Program-made: the position numbers and the translations under genes | Notes under the pieces: model-generated | The model's input: only the letters and a program-made list of their open reading frames with translations | Databases searched by the model: none | Told to the model about the DNA's origin: nothing | In this document: positions 58,494 to 64,000 of the stretch, piece by piece | How the letters are laid out: the number at the start of each line of letters is the position of its first letter | Numbering within the stretch: the first letter of the stretch is position 1 | Assembly (NCBI GenBank): GCA_910589415.1 | Contig: OU342634.1 | Location: 3,038,001-3,102,000 of the forward strand | DNA length: 64,000 bases | Reading direction: 5' to 3' | Source: Malachius bipustulatus | Lineage: Eukaryota > Arthropoda > Insecta > Coleoptera > Melyridae

Positions 58494-59980
58494 ACCGGGT
58501 GGGCAACTAAGAATGGACGCCAACCATATCTCAGGAACGGCTCGTCACACAGCTTTAGGGTAAAATTTTTTTGGAGGAAAGTGGCCCCAAAAAATCGCTG
58601 GAAAATATTTTTGAGATTCTAAAACTACCGCTAGATTCAAAACACATGTAGTCTAACCCCCAAATAATTTAGATTTTTTTTTAATTCGAAACTTTTGTCA
58701 TAACCTCAAAAATAAAGTGGTGAGAGTACGTAAAAATTTTGTTTATTCAAAGGTCGATTATTCCGGTTAACCTCAACCGTATTGAACAAGATTAGTCTCG
58801 TTACAAAGCGTTTTCCTTCCTCTGTCGATTACATTTTTCGAATTTTTCATTTTTTTACCACCGCAACCGCTAGAGGGCGTTATTTGTCATGTAAGAAAAT
58901 ATGGCGATTTTTTTTTTTATTAAATAGAATGATATATTTATTTTTACATAGTGGGAAACATCAACTCTACTGGCAGATATCTACAGTTGGGCGAAAGATA
59001 TTCAGCTGCGATTCTTATAACACCTTAAGAATATAATTATCTTTTCCACTATACAGTGTGACCCATTTGTTCTTGAAACACCCTGTAGAATCTTAATTTA
59101 TGGTGCGATTTTAAAGAAATTTCTTTTAAATCATAGAGCTTGATAAACTATATTTTGGGAGCAAAAAGCGTCTCATTCCTACAAAATCCAAGGCCTACTA
59201 GATCAGTGTTTACTTGTAAAGTCTCAAAAATTCATATTAGCGATTTTTTTAGAAAAAAACTGTGCACGCTACTGGATTCTCCAGCCCTCAAAACGGTACT
59301 GTACTAAATTTTATTGGAAATGTCAGAGTAATAAGGATCTTGCAGTTATTTCAGAAATTCATAATAGAACTCCGAATTTTCATTAATTTATTCGAAAAGG
59401 TCAAGAGAGACAAAATAGAAATTGTACGTCTAGTTGGTGATAATGTAGGTACTTTAATTTTTTAATTATAATTTTTTATTTATTAATTTATTTTTTTTAT
59501 ATTTTTTTTTATTTTTTTTACTTTTTTTTATTTTTTTTAATTTTAATTTTTACTTATGATAGCTTTTGACCTTTTTCAAATTAATTTATGAAAATTTGGA
59601 GTATGAAAATTATGGATTTCTAAAATAACTACAAGATTTTTTTACTCTGACATTTTCAATAAAATTTAGTACAGTGCCGTTTTGAGAGCTGGTGAATCCC
59701 GTGGCGTGCCCAGTTTTTTTCTAAAAAAATCGCTAATATGAATTTTTGAGATTTTACAAGTAAACACTGATCTAGTAGGCCTTGGATTTTGTAGGAATGA
59801 GACGCTTTTTGCTCCCAAAATATAGTTTATCAAGCTCAATGATTTAAAAGAAATTTCTTTAAAATCGCACCATAAATTAAGATTCTACAGGGTGTTTCAA
59901 GAACAAATGGGTCACACTGTATGTAAAAATAAATTATGAATGTAGTAAACCACCGTTATTTTAATTATTTGAAAATTAGA
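58494..59980. mobile_element. Disrupted relative of the CCGGGTGGGC element
   Basis: TA at 58492-58493 precedes CCGGGTGGGCAACTAAGAAT, the tip of the element at 6107-6641. GGCTCGTCACACAGCTTTAG and, further in, GATATCTACAGTTGGGCGAA match that copy in order. The inserted element 59054-59919 breaks it, and TGTAAAAATAAATTATG after 59921 continues the interrupted sequence. The right tip is not seen. Confidence 0.65.
59054..59919. mobile_element. 866-base fold-back element (CAGTGTGACCC tips)
   Basis: TA at 59052-59053 and 59920-59921. Inverted arms of about 310-320 bases begin CAGTGTGACCCATTTGTTCT and contain a second tip-like CACCCTGTA shortly inside. Blocks AAAGCGTCTCATTCCTACAA and CAAGGCCTACTAGATCAGTG are conserved in both arms. 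The middle is T-rich low complexity (59460-59560). Non-coding. Confidence 0.88.
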
Positions 59981-60039
59981 TAAAGGCAAGCGGTGTGTCG
60001 CAAATAAAAGGTATGATCCTTTTTTGTTAAACTCAATAT

Positions 60040-60738
60040 ATTTCGATCTTAATTTAGATCTTCATCAGGAGAACTGTAATTATAAGAAATCAATATTTAA
60101 AAAAAAATCTTAAGATAAATACTTACAACAAAAGATCAAAATAAAATTAGCATCTTTAAAATCTTAAAAATCTTCATAAAGGTAATGTTAATAAAGTTCA
60201 AATTTTTGTGTTGTAAATTTATGCCAAAAAACCATTTATATTTATAAATATCAACATTTATGAATAATTTTGATGAGAATTTGGAAAAAAAATTTTGATA
60301 TATTTTATGACATTATAATATTATATTACTGTTTAGATTCCTTTGTTTTGATTTTTGAGAAAATAATCCATTATTCACAATGTGAATAATGGAAAAACTA
60401 AATAAATAAATAAATAAATAAACAAAAAACTAATGCTAGTGCTAATATTATGCGGACGTTACAATACACCCTGTATATCAAAAAAAAATTTCCAAATTCT
60501 CATCAAAATTATTCATAAATGTTGATATTTACAAATATAAATGGTTTTTTGCCATAAATTTACAACACAAAAATTTGAACTTTATTAACATTACCTTTAT
60601 GAAGATTTTTAAGATTTTAAAGATGCTAATTTTATTTTGATCTTTTGTTGTAAGTATTTATCTTAAGATTTTTTTTTAAATATTGATTTCTTATAATTAC
60701 AGTTCTCCTGATGAAGATCTAAATTAAGATCGAAATAT
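60040..60738. repeat. Fold-back element, arms about 258 bases, cut by the LTR element
   Basis: Arms 60040-60297 and 60483-60738 are almost perfect inverted copies. The 25-base near-palindrome CCATTATTCACAATGTGAAT... (60368-60392) sits close to the axis, and an (AAAT)n run at 60399-60425 follows. The right arm stops abruptly at GAAATAT where the LTR starts. In both arms, near the outer end, CTGATGA-AGATCTAAATTA-AGATC-GAAA resembles the first half of a hammerhead core, but stem II starts with an A:C mismatch. Confidence 0.85.
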
Positions 60739-60952
60739 TGTTAGAAACAGCTCATAAATTCGACTGGTCTGCAAAAAACTAACGGACTGGTAGATAAGAC
60801 CGGGTCGAATCACTCTGCCGCGACACGCTCACCGTGAAGCATTGATATATTTCAATACGAATAATTGTCATTACTTATTATTACATTGTTCATTAAAATT
60901 CATTGTTTGGCTTAATTTGAGTCTATTTGACTTTTTCTAAACTCCCCTAACA
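60739..60952 (+). repeat. 5' LTR
   Basis: Starts TGTTAGAAACAG and ends CCCCTAACA, giving inverted TGTTAG/CTAACA tips, 214 bases long. It directly precedes the primer site. The 3' LTR and target duplication lie outside the window, so the length depends on the internal boundary being correct. Confidence 0.75.
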
Positions 60953-60953
60953 A

Positions 60954-60967
60954 ATCAGAAGTGGGAT
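60954..60967 (+). promoter_or_regulatory. Primer binding site, tRNA-Leu type
   Basis: ATCAGAAGTGGGAT, one base after the LTR, is complementary to the 3' part of insect tRNA-Leu (…ATCCCACTTCTGA…) just inside its CCA end, as in several gypsy-group elements. It would prime minus-strand DNA synthesis. Confidence 0.7.
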
Positions 60968-61074
60968 ACACCCCAAGACGTACGCTTCACCCTAATTTTG
61001 AGTTCTTTTGTTGATTAATAATAATAAAAGTAACAGTTTATTCGTTTTTTTAAACTAAAGTGCAGTGACAAATA

Positions 61075-63273
61075 ATGGGGCGATCAGGCAAAAGGGGCCA
61101 CCGCTCGCAATCTCAGCACTCCCATCGATCAAGGAGCAGGCACTCCCGTAGCCCGAGAACAGTAAGGGATGATGATACAAGTAGTACGATAAGTGAGTTA
61201 AAAAGGGAATTGGCGGCGTTGCAGCAAATTGTAAGTACCCATTCGAGTACTAATACGCATTTAGATGAAACGGTAATACCCGCATTCGAACCTGGCATGG
61301 AAAGTTCCCAAAGTGCAACCGACTGGGTTCGCAAAATAGACGAACTAGCCATTTTGCATAGATGGTCAGACGAAACTGTATTTAAGTTAGCCACAAATCG
61401 ACTACGAGGTAATGCACGTAAATGGTATGACTCACTACCAAATCTTGGCTTAAATTGGCTGGACATGAAACAACAACTTATTCAGAACTTTCCGACGCCG
61501 ATTCGATTTGGTAAATTACTGGTTGAGGCTGCAAACTATAACCCTGTTCCTGGTCAAAACTTGGGCGACTATTGTTATGAAAAGGCAGCAAAATTAAATC
61601 GTTTAAATTTGGCAATTCCCGAAGAATGTATTATTGATAGTGTAATTGAAGGGATTAATGATAACAAAATTGCTTTACCCGCAAGGGCGGCAAATTTTCA
61701 AACAATTGGTAATCTAGCAAATTATCTCAGTAATGTGTCGTCAACGAAATACCTACCTTCCACTTCAAATCCGAAATCAAATTTCAATGTTCCTGGCTAT
61801 CTAAATAATGCTCGATCCCAAAGTAAATTTTCAAAACGAAGTTTCAAACCTGGAGACTCTCGTCCTACGAATGTGTCCAAGAAAATATCCTGTTTCAATT
61901 GTGGTGGAGATCATCGAGTACGGGATTGTCAGAAGCCAAGGGTTGAATGTAAGGGATGCAACCGATTAGGGCATACTCAAGAATTTTGTACTAATAAATT
62001 TGGTTACAAAACGAAACGTGTAAATGAAATCCAAGATAGTACCGGTACAATAATAAATATTTTTGTTAAAACTGCTCAAATAAATAATTTCAAGATAAAA
62101 TGTTTGCTGGATAGCGGTAGCGACTGTACGATAATCAAGCGATCGACGGCATTCAATGCTAGAGTTTCAATTCAAGAAAATAAGCCTATTTCTCTTAAAT
62201 GTTTCATGGGTAATATGACAGTGAGTAACCAAAAATGCGATCTGAAAATAATAATCGAAGAAGCGGTTGTTAATGTTATTGCTATCGTCCTTGATGATAA
62301 ATACTTGAGTCATGATCTTATAATCGGACGTGATTTTCTCTGCAATGAAAACGTAGTAATTACAAAAACTAAAGATATTAAGCTAATATTAAGGAATTTA
62401 CCTTCTCTCGATATAAATAAAATTGAAGTTATTGAAGAAAATTATAATAACAATAATTCTGTTTTTGATCTCAATTCGATTAATTTTGACAAGGATCTCT
62501 CACCCGACCAGAAAACGATAACATTTAATTTACTTCAGCAATACCGAGATTGCCTTGCATTTTCAATAAGTGAATTAGGAAAAACTGATAGCATTGAAAT
62601 GCATATTAAATGCACTAGTGAAGAACCTGTTGTTTATAGACCGTACCGAATGGCCGTACAAGAAAAAGCGATATTGTCGAAAATTATTGACGAGCTTTTA
62701 CAAAATAACATTATTAGGGAATCCAGCTCCCCTTATGCTAGTCCCATTCTCCTAGTGAAGAAGAAAACAAATGACTACAGGATGTGCGTTGACTACCGAA
62801 AATTAAACGCGATCACAGTTAAGGATAAATATCCACTCCCTTTAATCGATGAACAAATTGACAAGTTAGGAGGCAATAATCAATTTTATATTACGTTAGA
62901 TTTAGCCTCGGGTTTTTATCAAGTCCCTATGGCACCAGATTCTGTTGAGAAAACGGCATTCGTGACACCGGAATCACATTATGAATTTCTAAGAATGCCT
63001 TTCGGCCTGACTAATTCACCAAGTATTTTTCAAAAACTTATAAACAACGTTCTAGGAAAACTGAAAAATAACATAGCTTTTCCCTACATTGATGACATAA
63101 TCATTCCATGTGAATCAGTTGACGAAGGACTATCACGACTCGAAACCGTCCTTAACAAATTGCGTGAACATAAGCTAACTCTGAAATTAAGCAAATGTGC
63201 ATTTTTCAAAAAGCAAATTGATTACTTGGGAAGAAAAGTCCTGGAACGCAAATGTCCCATGTGGATGCTCTAA
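61075..63273 (+). pseudogene. Gag-protease-RT polyprotein, truncated by deletion
   Basis: A 732-residue open frame. Residues 1-35 are Arg/Ser rich, 41-54 a short coiled segment, and 70-225 the Gag core (WVRKIDELAILHRWSDE, RGNARKWYDSLP). Zinc knuckles lie at 273-285 (C-x2-C-x3-H-x4-C, one residue short) and 292-305 (canonical C-x2-C-x4-H-x4-C). The aspartic protease has LLDSGSDCTII at 344-354 and LIIGRDFL at 415-422. The reverse transcriptase spans about 515-720, with YRMCVDYRKLNAIT (568-581), TLDLASGFYQVPM (607-619), MPFGLTNSPS and the catalytic YIDD (671-674). It ends at DYLGRKV, after which the frame is foreign: the sequence jumps to the end of RNase H in another phase. Gag-pol are fused in one frame, without a shift site. 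Gag packages the RNA; RT copies it in cytoplasmic particles. Confidence 0.9.
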
Positions 63274-64000
63274 GCAGGGAGCTGGTGGTTGATGTTCTAC
63301 AAGTAGACATAACAGAAGGCGAGTGGTTGCATGCTGTTCAGTTGCAAGATGAACAAGTTGTCATGATACTAAATATTTTGAAAGATGATGTCAGAAATAA
63401 TGAGACCAAACAGTACTTTGAAAAATATTGTTTGAAAAAGGGAATCGTCTATCGAAGACTCGAGAATAATAAAACTGCTTGGTTAGTACCTCGTAACGTT
63501 CGATGGCAGATTTGTAGACTTTGTCACGACAATATGGGACATTTTGGTCTAGAGAAAACCTTGAGAAAAATTGAGGAAAACTACTGGTTTACAGGAATGA
63601 GAAAATTTGTCAAGAAGTATGTATCTTCATGTTTGAACTGCCAATATTACAAACCTCGTCCTGGAAAGAAACAAGGGTCGTTACACCCTATAGAAAAGGT
63701 AGCTACGCCTTTCTATATGTTACACATGGATCACGTAGGACCTTTTGTGACTAGCCGAAGGGTAATAAATATTTACTGGTCATCGTTGATGCGTTCACAA
63801 AATATGTGATAATCGAAGCAGTAAAAAGTACGAAAACACGATATGTAACAAAAACGTTGCTCGACATGTTTTATTTATTTGGAGTAGCAAAAAGGGCAGT
63901 GACTGATAGAGGTACAGCATTTACGTCACAAACTTTTGAGACCTTCTGTAAGACTTACGGTATAAAGCATACGTTGAATGCTGTAGCAACTCCCCGTGCC
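63252..64000 (+). pseudogene. Integrase region, frameshifted and cut by the window edge
   Basis: Frame 63252-63809 begins with the last residues of RNase H (SHVDALSRE, the usual VDALSR end) and continues into integrase: zinc-binding H-x4-H-x29-C-x2-C (CHDNMGHFG ... SCLNCQ; residues 92, 97, 127, 130), then LHMDHVGPF with the first catalytic Asp (residue 160). At about 63760 the frame shifts; from 63764 to the edge another phase reads YLLVIVDAFTKYV and AKRAVTDRGTAF with the second Asp. The Glu of the DDE triad lies beyond 64000. The protein would insert the cDNA into the chromosome. Deletion and frameshift make this copy inactive. Confidence 0.88.

Larger units (their letters stand above)
60739..64000 (+). 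mobile_element. Ty3/gypsy (mdg3-like) LTR retrotransposon, 5' part
   Basis: Contains 5' LTR, primer site, and gag-pol in the order gag, protease, RT, integrase, running off the right edge. The left boundary is exact because the host fold-back repeat is interrupted there. A deletion near 63242 removed the RT thumb and RNase H, and a frame shift near 63760 breaks the integrase. The tRNA-Leu-type primer site and the single gag-pol frame suggest the mdg3 group, which is inference from those traits. No envelope region is in view. Confidence 0.88.

Noticed and set aside
60368..60392. Near-perfect 25-base palindrome as a regulatory operator
   Set aside because: It lies near the axis of the large fold-back element, so it is better explained as part of that repeat.
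61113..61466. 117-codon minus-strand frame
   Set aside because: Antisense of the Gag part of the gypsy gag-pol frame.
1..64000. CRISPR arrays, bacterial operons or an integrated virus
   Set aside because: No regularly spaced direct repeats with unique spacers, no ribosome-binding-site-led gene clusters and no viral structural genes were seen; the LTR elements show no envelope gene in view.

Overview
The window is AT-rich eukaryotic nuclear DNA, almost certainly from an insect or another arthropod. I see no operons, no bacterial genes and no intact multi-exon host gene. What can be recognised is a dense, nested set of transposable elements in different stages of decay: mariner-like DNA transposons and their non-autonomous relatives, which share the tip CAG(G/T)GTG beside a TA target; 5'-truncated R1-like and other LINEs; a Crypton-type tyrosine recombinase relic; and two Ty3/gypsy LTR elements. 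Three R1-like LINE tails each end in poly(A) followed by TCAGG pentamers. TCAGG is the telomere repeat of many beetles, so a coleopteran source is possible but not proven.

Layout. 0-2.4 kb: LINE and Crypton remnants and a hairpin. 4.1-6.8 kb: a three-level nest around a mariner-like DD41D transposon disabled by a single stop codon. 6.8-7.5 kb: an inverted-repeat segment with a tRNA-like sequence, and a GC-rich palindrome. 9.6-20.6 kb: scattered fold-back elements, a probable solo LTR, and long stretches without recognisable coding. 20.66-23.41 kb: an apparently intact DD41D element, with a 357-codon transposase ORF and inverted repeats of about 0.6 kb. 26.6-29.6 and 31.3-40.4 kb: a LINE graveyard with one 2.2 kb element rich in subterminal motifs. 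40.5-41.2 kb: one small palindromic element inserted at the exact centre of another. 43.0-44.4 kb: a broken gypsy pol on the minus strand. 48.5-60.7 kb: large fold-back elements plus one GC-rich island that could be a host promoter or first exon. 60.74 kb to the right edge: the 5' part of a gypsy (mdg3-like) element with LTR, tRNA-Leu-type primer site and gag-pol, damaged by an internal deletion and a frameshift.

The most notable object is a 3.6 kb composite element (51511-55094). It has short inverted ends (TTAGTCCAGTAC), a diverged array of roughly 148-base repeats each carrying a GGGG...CCCC hairpin, a 1.55 kb fold-back element inserted in the array, and near its right end a sequence that meets the strand requirements of a type I hammerhead self-cleaving ribozyme: all three helices, the conserved core and a GUC cleavage site (54865-54909, with an extended stem I to 54844-54930).

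Functionally, only the DD41D element at 20.7-23.4 kb looks able to make a full protein. Everything else coding is a relic. All boundaries of mobile elements were read by eye from inverted repeats and TA duplications.
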